Of a DNA stretch of 49,320 nt, positions 8,967 to 16,436 are shown one piece after another. The DNA lies in NCBI GenBank assembly GCA_029239905.1, contig JARBUB010000001.1, forward strand, positions 1 through 49,320, in the 5' to 3' direction. Positions within the stretch are counted from its first letter, which is position 1; each line of letters begins with the position of its first letter. The notes below the pieces were generated by a model. That model made no database searches. It saw nothing but the letters and a program-made list of their open reading frames with translations, and was not told the origin of the DNA. A program made the position numbers and the translations under genes. Source of the stretch: Clostridia bacterium (GTDB taxonomy: Bacteria > Bacillota > Clostridia > Lutisporales > Lutisporaceae).

Positions 8967-10460
8967 CTAATCTGCAATGACTAACGCGGCTAATTTTGAT
9001 GCATCTACCTCATTAGGCAGTGTTTCAACAACAATCTTGCCACGTCTCATAACTAATACACGATTACAATTTGTCAGCACCTCTGATAAATCATCTGAGA
9101 TAATGATAACAGCAAGTCCTTTTGCTGCCAGCTCCTTAATCAGCTTATATATATCAAACTTTGCTCCAATATCCACCCCTACAGTCGGACCATTTAAAAT
9201 AAGCACCTTGAGGTCTAAAGAGAGCCATTTTGCAAGCACACATTTCTGCTGATTTCCACCTGAAAGTGTACGAACGGGGTCACTGCTGCTGCCTATCTTA
9301 ATTGATAAGTTATTTACCCACTCATCTACAGACTCATTAACCTTTTTCTCATCAATAACGCCAAGTTTATTGGAGAAATCATCCCACCTTGTAATAGAAA
9401 TATTATCTGCAATAGGCTGAGATAAGAATAATGCCTCTTTAATACGTTCAGGGGGAATGTATCCAATCCCATAATTAATGCCATCTTTTACTTTATTAAT
9501 AACAGCCTTCTTACCTTCAATGTAAATCTCGCCGGAATCTGCTTTATTATATCCAAAAATAGTCTCTACCAGTTCTGTACGGCCTGATCCTAGAAGCCCT
9601 GTGATACCTAAGATTTCGCCTTCTTTCACTGAGAAACTAATATCTTCAAAACCATTTTTCAGACTTAAATGCTTAACTTTCAATATCGTTTTACTATTTT
9701 CTTTTTCTATGTAAGCATAAGGTTCTTCTTTAATTTCACGACCAGTCATGTAATAGGTGAACTTATTTTGATCGAGCTCTTTCGTGTCACCGGAAGCAAC
9801 ATTTTTACCATTTCTAAAAACAGTAAATCTTTCTGCAATCTCGAATACTTCATCTAACTTATGTGATACAAACAAGATTGATATATTCTGTGCCTGTAAT
9901 TTTTTAATAACCTTGAACAGCGATTTTACTTCCTTTTGAGTAATTGCCGTTGTAGGCTCATCCATGATGATTAGCTTTGCATTATTGAGCAGTGCCCTGC
10001 TTATAGCTATGAGCTGCTTATCTGCCACTGTAAGATTTTCTACTAGTTCATCCAAATCAATATCAAAATTAATCTTTAATATTGCTTCTTTTGCAATCTC
10101 ACGCATTCTTTTTTTACTAACAAATTTCTTGCCATCTGCAAGTTCCATGTTGAGTGCCAAGTTTTCCATAACTGTTAAATTTGGAAATACGGATAGATCC
10201 TGATAAATAACCTGTATTCCGCTTGCGATGGCTTGCTTTGGCGTTAACTTTGCATGTTCTACCCCATCAATCTCAATCTTCCCGGTATCGGGAGTATAAA
10301 ACCCTGAGATTACATTAATAATCGTAGATTTCCCACAACCATTTTCACCAGCCAGACAATGTATTTCTCCTTTTTTAATCTCTAAATCTACACCATCCAG
10401 CGCCTTAACACCACCAAAATACTTCTTAACATTCGTTACCTTAATAATGCTATCAGACAT
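8967..10460 (-). CDS. CUT2-type sugar ABC transporter ATP-binding protein (double NBD, RbsA-like)
   Basis: Cytoplasmic ATPase of 497 residues with two fused nucleotide-binding domains. NBD1 has Walker A GENGCGKST (about 38-46), a divergent signature (LTVADKQLIAISRAL) and Walker B LIIMDEPTTA. NBD2 has a degenerate P-loop lacking the Lys (GLLGSGRTE), an intact signature LSGGNQQK, and a Walker B reading VLILNGPTVGVDIG, where the usual Asp-Glu is Asn-Gly. One catalytic and one degenerate site is normal for this family. It is separated from the binding-protein gene by 162 bp containing a stem-loop. Confidence 0.95.
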   Translation of the reverse strand: MSDSIIKVTNVKKYFGGVKALDGVDLEIKKGEIHCLAGENGCGKSTIINVISGFYTPDTGKIEIDGVEHAKLTPKQAIASGIQVIYQDLSVFPNLTVMENLALNMELADGKKFVSKKRMREIAKEAILKINFDIDLDELVENLTVADKQLIAISRALLNNAKLIIMDEPTTAITQKEVKSLFKVIKKLQAQNISILFVSHKLDEVFEIAERFTVFRNGKNVASGDTKELDQNKFTYYMTGREIKEEPYAYIEKENSKTILKVKHLSLKNGFEDISFSVKEGEILGITGLLGSGRTELVETIFGYNKADSGEIYIEGKKAVINKVKDGINYGIGYIPPERIKEALFLSQPIADNISITRWDDFSNKLGVIDEKKVNESVDEWVNNLSIKIGSSSDPVRTLSGGNQQKCVLAKWLSLDLKVLILNGPTVGVDIGAKFDIYKLIKELAAKGLAVIIISDDLSEVLTNCNRVLVMRRGKIVVETLPNEVDASKLAALVIAD

Positions 10461-10541
10461 ACTTATTCCTCCTGAAATTCGACTATATGCAATTAGCCAA
10501 ATCTATTCTCATGGTGATCCCTGTGCCTTGATTTATGTAAG

Positions 10542-10585
10542 AGAGTATCACCGTATACGTATAGCCCCTAATGCGGTGACACTCT
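10542..10585 (-). other. intercistronic stem-loop after the binding-protein gene
   Basis: A 12-bp stem (AGAGTATCACCG at 10542-10553 against 10574-10585, one wobble) with a 20-base loop between binding-protein and ATPase genes. No T-tract follows on the minus strand, so it fits an mRNA-stabilising or partial-termination element that raises binding-protein yield better than a full terminator. Confidence 0.6.
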
Positions 10586-10622
10586 GCATTTCTATGTACT
10601 GACCGACTTACTTTAATGCTGC

Positions 10623-11714
10623 TTAGAAGTCGTATTCATCAACATTATCTTTATTAATAGAAATCCAGCCAGCTCCCATAAGCACTTTAGGATTGCTTGG
10701 ATCTACTACTAAGCTCTTATAAGAATCCAATCCTAAGTTTGTTCCTTCTTCAATTTTCTGTCCTTCTAATACCATACGAGCCATGACACACATTGCATAT
10801 CCTGCTTCAGCTGGATCCCATAATGTGATATAAGACAGCGAGCCATTTTTGATTAATTGACGACATTCATTAGGCATACCCGTTCCAACTACAAATACTT
10901 TGTCTTTTAATCCTAATTCATTAATTGCACGTGCGATACCTGGCGTATCCATTGAAGACGTTCCTACAAACCCTTTAACATCTGAGTATTTCTTTAATAC
11001 TTCTTTTGCCACTTCATAAGCTTTTTCAGAGTTGTTTTCAGATTCAACACGTTTTAAACCCTCAAGTAATGTTAATTTTGAATATTTTTCTTTTTGGCAA
11101 GCTACTGCTCCATCTGCCCATTCATTCTGAGAAGCATTTGTTAAATGAGCAACCATAGTTGTATAAACCCCTTCTTCACCCATTGCTTCTGCTAACTTAT
11201 CCATGATGAATCCGCCGTACCCTGCGTTGTTGAATGCTTCTAGATCATAGTCACAATTTTCAACTGTAGACCCTTCATGCGTAATAACAACTATGCCTTT
11301 ATCTCTGGCTTCTTTCAAAACTGGCTCACAGGCAGCTGGGTCAACTGGTACAACACATAGTGCATCGATATCTTGAGAAATAACATCTTGGATAACTTGA
11401 ACCTGCTGCGCTGCATCTGTGGCTGAAGGGCCTTTCATATAGGCATTAAGTCCTGTATCTTTTGCAAATTTAGTAATACCAGTCTCCATTCGCGCAAACC
11501 AGCCATTAGATAAATCCTTAACAACTACCGCAATTTTCCAATTCTCACCTTCTTTATTTTCTCCACTTGCTGCATCGCCGTCTTTTTTTGCGGCTGCTTC
11601 TGTTTTTTCCCCTTCAGCAGAAGTGCTTTTAGTTTTTCCTGATGAGCCGCAGCCTACAGTTAAACTTGCTACCATTGCAAATACTAAAACCATTGATAAT
11701 AATCTCTTTTTCAT
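10623..11714 (-). CDS. sugar ABC transporter substrate-binding lipoprotein (Peripla_BP_4, RhaS/LsrB-like)
   Basis: Extracellular, lipid-anchored binding protein of 363 residues. The lipoprotein signal ends in LTVGCG (Cys about residue 22), followed by a Ser/Lys/Glu/Ala-rich linker and a two-lobed periplasmic-binding fold from about residue 55. The frame extends 17 codons further upstream, but the ATG at 11714 has GGGAGGG just ahead and begins the signal peptide MKKRLLSMVLVFAM. It delivers substrate to the two permeases. The substrate is not readable from sequence; similarity of type to rhamnose/AI-2 binders and the sugar enzymes upstream suggest a pentose, deoxy-sugar or related compound. Confidence 0.93.
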   Translation of the reverse strand: MKKRLLSMVLVFAMVASLTVGCGSSGKTKSTSAEGEKTEAAAKKDGDAASGENKEGENWKIAVVVKDLSNGWFARMETGITKFAKDTGLNAYMKGPSATDAAQQVQVIQDVISQDIDALCVVPVDPAACEPVLKEARDKGIVVITHEGSTVENCDYDLEAFNNAGYGGFIMDKLAEAMGEEGVYTTMVAHLTNASQNEWADGAVACQKEKYSKLTLLEGLKRVESENNSEKAYEVAKEVLKKYSDVKGFVGTSSMDTPGIARAINELGLKDKVFVVGTGMPNECRQLIKNGSLSYITLWDPAEAGYAMCVMARMVLEGQKIEEGTNLGLDSYKSLVVDPSNPKVLMGAGWISINKDNVDEYDF

Positions 11715-11754
11715 ATTTTTCCCTCCCAAGAATGAATACTTTACCTTTTTTCTG

Positions 11755-12201
11755 CTACATAACACCCTTTTGTAAAATCACACAACCATAAGGTTGTCTT
11801 TCCCCTGTTGATACAGTTACAAATGCTGTCTTTGCTTTTTCATAAAAATCGTATCTTTCTATAAAGCCAACACATTCTTTCCCCTTATGCTCATTTTTCT
11901 CAACTGCTGCAATAAAATCATCCCATACAGCTGGCCTTTCCATTTTTTCTTTTAATTCTGGTGACATCTCCATAATGAGAACAGGATGCTCTGTATATTC
12001 TACATCCAGCGGCATCAACTGTAAGACTGCGTCCAGCATTTCTGCTGCTGAGATTCCATCTGCATTAATAGTGATACCATTTTGGGCCATTGATACAGCT
12101 GGATAAAAATCATCTGCAATAACAATTAAATCTCCATGTCCCATATCTGCCAGAGCCTTAAGCAAATCCGGATTAATAACTTTTGGAATTCCTTTTAACA
12201 T
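11755..12201 (-). CDS. RbsD/FucU-family sugar mutarotase
   Basis: Small cytoplasmic protein of 148 residues; members interconvert pyranose/furanose forms or anomers of imported sugars. Conserved features include MLKGIPKVINPDLLKALADMG at the start with the family's GHGD motif (GHGDLIVIADD), and a late FVTVSTGERQPYGC, closer to FucU (L-fucose mutarotase) than to RbsD. It sits between the kinase and binding-protein genes, where it would ready the sugar for phosphorylation. A 9-bp inverted repeat (12236-12261) separates it from the kinase gene. Confidence 0.87.
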   Translation of the reverse strand: MLKGIPKVINPDLLKALADMGHGDLIVIADDFYPAVSMAQNGITINADGISAAEMLDAVLQLMPLDVEYTEHPVLIMEMSPELKEKMERPAVWDDFIAAVEKNEHKGKECVGFIERYDFYEKAKTAFVTVSTGERQPYGCVILQKGVM

Positions 12202-12257
12202 TTTCTTGCACCTCCTTTCCTTTATTCGCTTATAGTTAAGAAATGTATTATGATTTC

Positions 12258-13187
12258 TTAAGCGCTGTGTTCTTTTAAAAACTGATCAATTTCTTCTCGT
12301 GTCGGCATAGCCGGTGTTGTCCCAAGGCGCTGAACCGATAATGCTGCGAGTGCACTGGCAAACCTTGCAGCTTCCCATACATCTTTGCCCTCTGCTAAAG
12401 CTGCTAAAAATCCTCCATTAAACGCGTCTCCTGCCCCAGTTGTATCAATGGCATCTACTTTAAAAGAAGGAACAATTTCTTCTCTTCCATTTGAAGAAAT
12501 GAAGACTCCTCTAGAGCCTAGTGTGATAACTACTTCTTTAACCCCTTTATCAAAAAATACCTTTGCTGCTTTCTTTGCGGCTTCTAAGCTGTCTACACAA
12601 ATGCCCGTCAGTGCCTCAGCCTCAACCTCATTTGGAGTTACAATATCAACCTTAGCTAATAAAGAATCTTCAATCGGCTGAACAGGTGCTGTATTAAGAA
12701 CAACCTTTACACCATTTTCATGGGCAAAGTTAATAACTCTTTCATTAGCATCTGCATTTACTTCAAACTGCAATAGAACATACTTAGATGCCTTGATAAC
12801 ATCTTCTACGGTCTTGATATCCTCTTTCGTAATGGTATTACATGACCCCGATACAACTACGATTTCATTCTGACTTGTATTTTCATCTACGATAATAAGG
12901 GCAATACCTGTCCCTTCTGTTTCGTTATAAAACAAATGACCAGTATCCATCCCCAGCTCTTTCATAGTGTCTAATGCTACATTTGCAAAAGTATCCCTTC
13001 CAAGCTTCGTAATCATTGTTACATCTGCTCCAGCCTTATGTGCTGCTACCGCTTGGTTAAAACCTTTGCCTCCTGCTCCCATTTTGAAAATAGAACCTTT
13101 TACGGTCTCTCCTGGCACAGGCAGGTGCGGTGACCTGCCCATCAAATCTACAACAAAACTGCCAAACACAGTAATTTTACTGTTCAT
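12258..13187 (-). CDS. rbsK: ribokinase-like PfkB-family sugar kinase
   Basis: Cytoplasmic kinase of 309 residues. PfkB signature 1 (GAGGKGFNQAVAAHKAG, about 37-53) and signature 2 (DTTGAGDAFNGGF, about 250-262, with the catalytic base Asp) are intact. The length fits ribokinase. With DeoC in the same operon it may act on ribose or on deoxyribose; ribokinase and deoxyribokinase cannot be separated by eye. It lies 11 bp after the SIS gene. Confidence 0.88.
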   Translation of the reverse strand: MNSKITVFGSFVVDLMGRSPHLPVPGETVKGSIFKMGAGGKGFNQAVAAHKAGADVTMITKLGRDTFANVALDTMKELGMDTGHLFYNETEGTGIALIIVDENTSQNEIVVVSGSCNTITKEDIKTVEDVIKASKYVLLQFEVNADANERVINFAHENGVKVVLNTAPVQPIEDSLLAKVDIVTPNEVEAEALTGICVDSLEAAKKAAKVFFDKGVKEVVITLGSRGVFISSNGREEIVPSFKVDAIDTTGAGDAFNGGFLAALAEGKDVWEAARFASALAALSVQRLGTTPAMPTREEIDQFLKEHSA

Positions 13188-13198
13188 CCTTTTTCCCC

Positions 13199-13771
13199 CT
13201 ACTCAATGTTCCTATGCCTTGCTTCCATCTGATCATGTGATAAGTTCATCTCTTTTTCCAGCATCATGACAATAATGTCAAACAGCAGAAATAAGTGCTG
13301 CTCGAATAAATTCCCCATCGGCTGTGTTGAATTCACAACTCTTTTATCAGTCCCTTTGTAAACACATGCAGGAACAAATACAGTTATATCTGCCATAGAA
13401 GGCGTACGTTCCGATGGTGCCCCAGTAACTACTGCAATCTCTGTTCCTGTTAAATGGGCCCGATCAAGCAGATAGTCTATGTGACCAATCTTTCCGGAAC
13501 CATTTACTGCAATAAATAAATCTCCTGCCCTCATGCCTGGTGCCGTATCATCCCACAGCCAGTGTGTTTCTTTACCTAGATGCATTACCCTCATTGCAAA
13601 GCTTCTTGCTGCAATCCCTTCACGTCCTGCACCTACTATAAAAACTCTTTTGGCATTCATAATAGCTGTCATCAACTTTTCTATGTCTTCAAGATTTTGA
13701 GCCTCAAAAACTTGGCTGTGCTCCTCTATTACATTTCGATATAACACCTCATAGACTGCCTTAATGTCCAT
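13199..13771 (-). CDS. SIS-domain sugar-phosphate isomerase (6-phospho-3-hexuloisomerase-like)
   Basis: Cytoplasmic protein of 190 residues, a single SIS domain of the HxlB type: RVFIVGAGREGIAARSFAMR (about 43-62), GDLFIAVNGSGKIGHI (about 93-108) and the C-terminal ARHRNIE typical of that group. HxlB normally pairs with hexulose-phosphate synthase in formaldehyde fixation, and no HxlA is present here. In this operon it probably isomerises a phosphosugar before the aldolase step. The exact reaction is unknown. Confidence 0.82.
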   Translation of the reverse strand: MDIKAVYEVLYRNVIEEHSQVFEAQNLEDIEKLMTAIMNAKRVFIVGAGREGIAARSFAMRVMHLGKETHWLWDDTAPGMRAGDLFIAVNGSGKIGHIDYLLDRAHLTGTEIAVVTGAPSERTPSMADITVFVPACVYKGTDKRVVNSTQPMGNLFEQHLFLLFDIIVMMLEKEMNLSHDQMEARHRNIE

Positions 13772-13792
13772 ATCTATAATCTCCTTAATTAT

Positions 13793-14428
13793 CTAAATGA
13801 GTGCTACGCCATTACCAGCGCCGATTCTGTCAGCTCCTGCGTGAACTAAAGTCTTAACATCTTCTGGCGTACGGACCCCTCCGCTAGCCTTTACCTTCGC
13901 CCTATCTCCAACTGTCTTTCTCATTAATGCAACATCTTCGGGTGTCGCTCCGCCTGTGCTAAATCCAGTAGATGTCTTAACAAATTCTGCCCCAGCCTCT
14001 ACTGAGAGCTCACAGGCTTTCACTTTTTCTTCATCTGTCAAAAGGCATGTTTCGATAATGACTTTAGTAATAGCAGGTTTAGATGCATCTACAACTGCTT
14101 TAATATCTTCAAAAACTAAGTTGTAGTTTTTATCTTTCATAGCACCAATATTGATAACCATGTCAACCTCCTCGGCCCCTCTTTTTACTGCCTCTGATGC
14201 TTCAAATGCCTTTACCGAAGTCAGCATAGCCCCTAGCGGAAATCCTACTACACAACAGGTCTTAACATCGGTTCCTTTTAGCCTTTGTGATACTAGTGGA
14301 ACATGACAAGTGTTAACACAGACAGATGCAAATCCATGTTGTTTAGCCTCTTCACAGTATTGTTTGATTGTTTCAGCTGTAGCATCTGCTTTTAACACAG
14401 TGTGATCAATTATTTTTGCAACATTCAT
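13793..14428 (-). CDS. deoC: deoxyribose-phosphate aldolase
   Basis: Class I aldolase of 211 residues that cleaves 2-deoxyribose 5-phosphate to glyceraldehyde 3-phosphate and acetaldehyde. The start [29 protein letters not shown], and [15 protein letters not shown] with the Schiff-base Lys near residue 150 are all present, as is the [12 protein letters not shown] phosphate-binding loop. It is the first gene after the operator pair and so heads the catabolic operon. No purine or pyrimidine phosphorylase accompanies it, so its sugar probably comes through the operon's own transporter rather than from nucleosides. Confidence 0.94.
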   Translation of the reverse strand: MNVAKIIDHTVLKADATAETIKQYCEEAKQHGFASVCVNTCHVPLVSQRLKGTDVKTCCVVGFPLGAMLTSVKAFEASEAVKRGAEEVDMVINIGAMKDKNYNLVFEDIKAVVDASKPAITKVIIETCLLTDEEKVKACELSVEAGAEFVKTSTGFSTGGATPEDVALMRKTVGDRAKVKASGGVRTPEDVKTLVHAGADRIGAGNGVALI

Positions 14429-14486
14429 TTCCTTCTCCTCTTTTCTCTTCCATTATTTTTTGTAATTAAAACTCATGTTTATCGTT

Positions 14487-14508
14487 AATATGTAAGCGCT
14501 TACATATT
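14487..14508. promoter_or_regulatory. LacI-type operator (deoC-proximal copy)
   Basis: Perfect 22-bp palindrome with core ATATGTAAGCGCTTACATAT, 59 bp ahead of the deoC start. It shares the TGTAAGCGCTTACA core with the other copy and fits the cre consensus WTGNAANCGNWWNCAW exactly. It is probably the operator for the LacI protein encoded immediately upstream. Confidence 0.82.
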
Positions 14509-14516
14509 AGGCTAAA

Positions 14517-14538
14517 AATGTGTAAGCGCTTACACATT
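14517..14538. promoter_or_regulatory. LacI-type operator (upstream copy)
   Basis: Perfect 22-bp palindrome with core TGTGTAAGCGCTTACACA, between the LacI gene and deoC. Its centre is 30 bp from the second palindrome, about three helical turns, so two dimers could bind on nearly the same face. The core also approaches the CcpA cre consensus, so catabolite control is a possible alternative or addition. Confidence 0.82.
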
Positions 14539-14566
14539 AGGTAAAATAAATAGCTGCCATAAGCTG

Positions 14567-15580
14567 CTATCTATCTAATCTTTCTGATCCTCGTAGTATC
14601 ACCTGGTACGGTACATTAAACCTTGTATGCTTCTTTTCTCCTTTATTCTTCAGACGCTCCAGCATTAGACGCATTGCTTCTCGCCCTTGCTGTTTTGCAT
14701 CTCTGTCAATTACTGAGATTTTATAATCAATTAACTTCAAAATTTCAATATCATCAAATCCAATTAAGGAAATATCTTTTCCTAACTTGATCTTTTTCTC
14801 TGTCAAATATTTTAAACATCCTAATGTTGTCATATTGCTACACGCAAATATGGCTGTAGGGGGATCAGATAAATTTAAAAGCACTTCTGTTCCCTTATAG
14901 GAATGCATAATCTTGAAGTTTCCTGGCACCATATATTCACAGCTCAAATCAATATTCGCTTCTTCTAACGCCTTCTTATACCCTATAAGACGTTCTTTAC
15001 CTGGTTTTGAAGTTTCTGGGCCTTTGATGATAGCAATCTTCCTATGACCTGCTTTAATCAGTTCATTAACCCCATCATAGGCGCCTGCTATATTATCAAC
15101 AAATACCCCTTCAAAGATTGCGTCATCAATATCACGGTCAACCAAAACAACTGGAATGCCACTCTTTTCTAAATGAATCAGCCGTGCTTTTGTTATCGGG
15201 TCCACTTCTGAAATAGGAGTGATAATAACTCCGCTCAAACGTTGTCCTTGAACGGTATCCAAAAAAGCGTGTTCTATGCCGAGTGTTTCATTACTTCCTA
15301 AGAAATGTATGTTGTAATGATTCTGCTCGGCCACTTCACTGATGCCGCTGATGATACTAGAAAAAAATTCATTTTCGATATCTGGAATAATCACACCTAT
15401 ACTTAAAGTATCCCTTGTACTTAAACTTCTTGCAACAGCATTCGGTACATACTGATGTTTTTCTATGACCTCAAATATTTTTCGTCTGGTCTCTTCCTTT
15501 ACATATCCTGAATTATTTATTGCTCTTGACACTGTTGCATTAGAAACTCCAATTAGCTTAGCAATATCATCAATATTCAT
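14567..15580 (-). CDS. LacI-family repressor of the CUT2 sugar operon
   Basis: DNA-binding repressor of 337 residues. N-terminal HTH NIDDIAKLIGVSNATVSRAI (2-21), hinge NAVARSLSTR near 50, then a periplasmic-binding-like effector domain (about 60-330) with the usual ending VILRGSE. It lies upstream of deoC on the same strand. Two palindromic operators sit in the 138-bp gap after it, and a partial match (TGTAACCGCCTACA) lies just ahead of its own start, which suggests repression of the operon and of itself. The effector is probably the transported sugar or its phosphate. Confidence 0.93.
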   Translation of the reverse strand: MNIDDIAKLIGVSNATVSRAINNSGYVKEETRRKIFEVIEKHQYVPNAVARSLSTRDTLSIGVIIPDIENEFFSSIISGISEVAEQNHYNIHFLGSNETLGIEHAFLDTVQGQRLSGVIITPISEVDPITKARLIHLEKSGIPVVLVDRDIDDAIFEGVFVDNIAGAYDGVNELIKAGHRKIAIIKGPETSKPGKERLIGYKKALEEANIDLSCEYMVPGNFKIMHSYKGTEVLLNLSDPPTAIFACSNMTTLGCLKYLTEKKIKLGKDISLIGFDDIEILKLIDYKISVIDRDAKQQGREAMRLMLERLKNKGEKKHTRFNVPYQVILRGSERLDR

Positions 15581-15602
15581 ATTATCCCCTACTTACAATT
15601 TG

Positions 15603-15616
15603 TGTAACCGCCTACA
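15603..15616. promoter_or_regulatory. imperfect LacI-type operator ahead of the repressor gene
   Basis: TGTAACCGCCTACA differs from the TGTAAGCGCTTACA core of the two downstream operators at two positions. It sits 23 bp upstream of the repressor start, where binding would give weak autorepression. Confidence 0.6.
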
Positions 15617-15771
15617 TGTGATATCTTAACAATACTTTTAATTCTTGTAAACAGTTTATTATATTTTTTTAACAAATTTTCTGTTTTTCACAGTTTTTAT
15701 TATAATATTTTGTTAATTTTTATTTTTGTTTTTATTTTCAAAAAGGCAAAAACTATCCCCTTTAAAAGATA
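15617..15771. other. AT-rich gap upstream of the repressor gene
   Basis: Very T-rich stretch with no supported gene. It presumably holds the minus-strand promoter of the LacI gene, but no single -35/-10 pair stands out. It ends abruptly where the decayed duplicate begins. Confidence 0.5.
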
Positions 15772-16040
15772 GCCTATGCGGTAGGTATCCCTGACTATAA
15801 TTATTTCTCGCGTATTTTCAAACAATATACTGGGGTTACTCCCAGGGCATATCGCAAAAGCACTACGTAATTCTCCCAATATTCTTTTGAGCGAAACATA
15901 AAACCCTATCGAAAAATACTTATCTCGATAGGTCTTATTATAGTATCCTGCACAGATTCCAGTATCTGCCCAAAGATAGCACCAAATTCATTAATAAACC
16001 CATCTACAGAGTTAGCCGTTTCACTATACTTTTCAGCCAC
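15772..16040 (+). pseudogene. decayed partial duplicate of the PocR/AraC gene end, its terminator and part of the chemotaxis gene
   Basis: Bases 15772-15942 align with 5672-5841 and keep the last 32 AraC codons, with stop at 15868-15870. They read AYAVGIPDYNYFSRIFK then QYTGVTPRAYRKSTT, with one residue changed (Ile to Thr) and four silent changes. The copied terminator follows with a weakened stem. Bases 15943-16040 align without gaps to 6013-6110 inside the chemotaxis gene (minus-strand coding). The 171 bp in between is missing. No start, promoter or full domain remains, so neither piece can be functional. It records an older second copy of the AraC/chemotaxis gene pair. Confidence 0.88.
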
Positions 16041-16115
16041 TGCAGATAGAAAATACTTGTCACACTTATCCCAATTTTAGAATATTATACAATATCACTG
16101 AAAGGAGGGATTAGT

Positions 16116-16319
16116 ATGTATAGATATGGATATGGATACGGATATGGATGTGGATACCCTTATTATAGCGGATATGGCTGTTGCTATTCTGGATATGGTT
16201 ATCCTTATTATGGTGGATACGGAGGATATAGTGGATATGGATGTGGCTGCTCTGGATGTGGATGTGGAGGATACACATACAATTATCCTTACTATAGCTA
16301 TGGATATAATTACTATTAA
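16116..16319 (+). CDS. 67-residue Tyr/Gly/Cys-rich low-complexity protein
   Basis: The product has 26 Tyr, 21 Gly and 7 Cys of 67 residues, in YGYG, YPYY and GCGC repeats, with almost no charge and no signal peptide or membrane segment. Despite the simple DNA repeats it looks like a real gene: AAAGGAGG at 16101-16108 lies 7 bases before the ATG, the frame closes naturally after YNYY, and a strong 28-bp hairpin follows. Proteins of this make-up occur in Firmicute spore coats or as structural, cross-linkable material (through Tyr or Cys); that role is inference. It matches no family I can name. Other frames here are repeat artefacts. Confidence 0.72.
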   Translation: MYRYGYGYGYGCGYPYYSGYGCCYSGYGYPYYGGYGGYSGYGCGCSGCGCGGYTYNYPYYSYGYNYY

Positions 16320-16365
16320 TTGATTTCTTCTAAATGACCTATCCATTCGCAGTAGTATTGTCCCA

Positions 16366-16430
16366 TAAAGAATAAAAGTGAGAGAAGACAGCTCATTAAT
16401 GTAGCTGTCTTCTCTCACTTTTATTCTTTA
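16366..16430. terminator. 28-bp perfect hairpin, bidirectional terminator
   Basis: Arms 16366-16393 and 16403-16430 are exactly complementary over 28 bases with a 9-base loop that is itself nearly palindromic. The outer part ends in TTTTATTCTTTA on both strands. It ends the Tyr/Gly-rich gene on the plus strand and the URO-D-family gene (stop at 16437) on the minus strand. Confidence 0.88.
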
Positions 16431-16436
16431 TACCTT

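Noticed and set aside
13199-13771. Part of a ribulose-monophosphate formaldehyde pathway
   Set aside because: No hexulose-phosphate synthase partner; the neighbours are sugar-uptake and DeoC genes.
15772-16040. Mobile element or insertion sequence causing the 10-kb repeat
   Set aside because: No terminal inverted repeats, target duplications or transposase; the repeat is simply gene-end sequence.
16116-16300. Short tandem repeats that might be a CRISPR or VNTR array
   Set aside because: Units are about 6 bp and coding, with no spacers and no cas genes.
16126-16323. Alternative plus-strand frame (Met/Asp/Ile-rich) and minus-strand Ser/Ile/Thr frame across the Tyr/Gly-rich gene
   Set aside because: Both arise from the same GGATATGGATAT repeats; neither has a ribosome-binding site, while the chosen frame has AAAGGAGG and a natural end.
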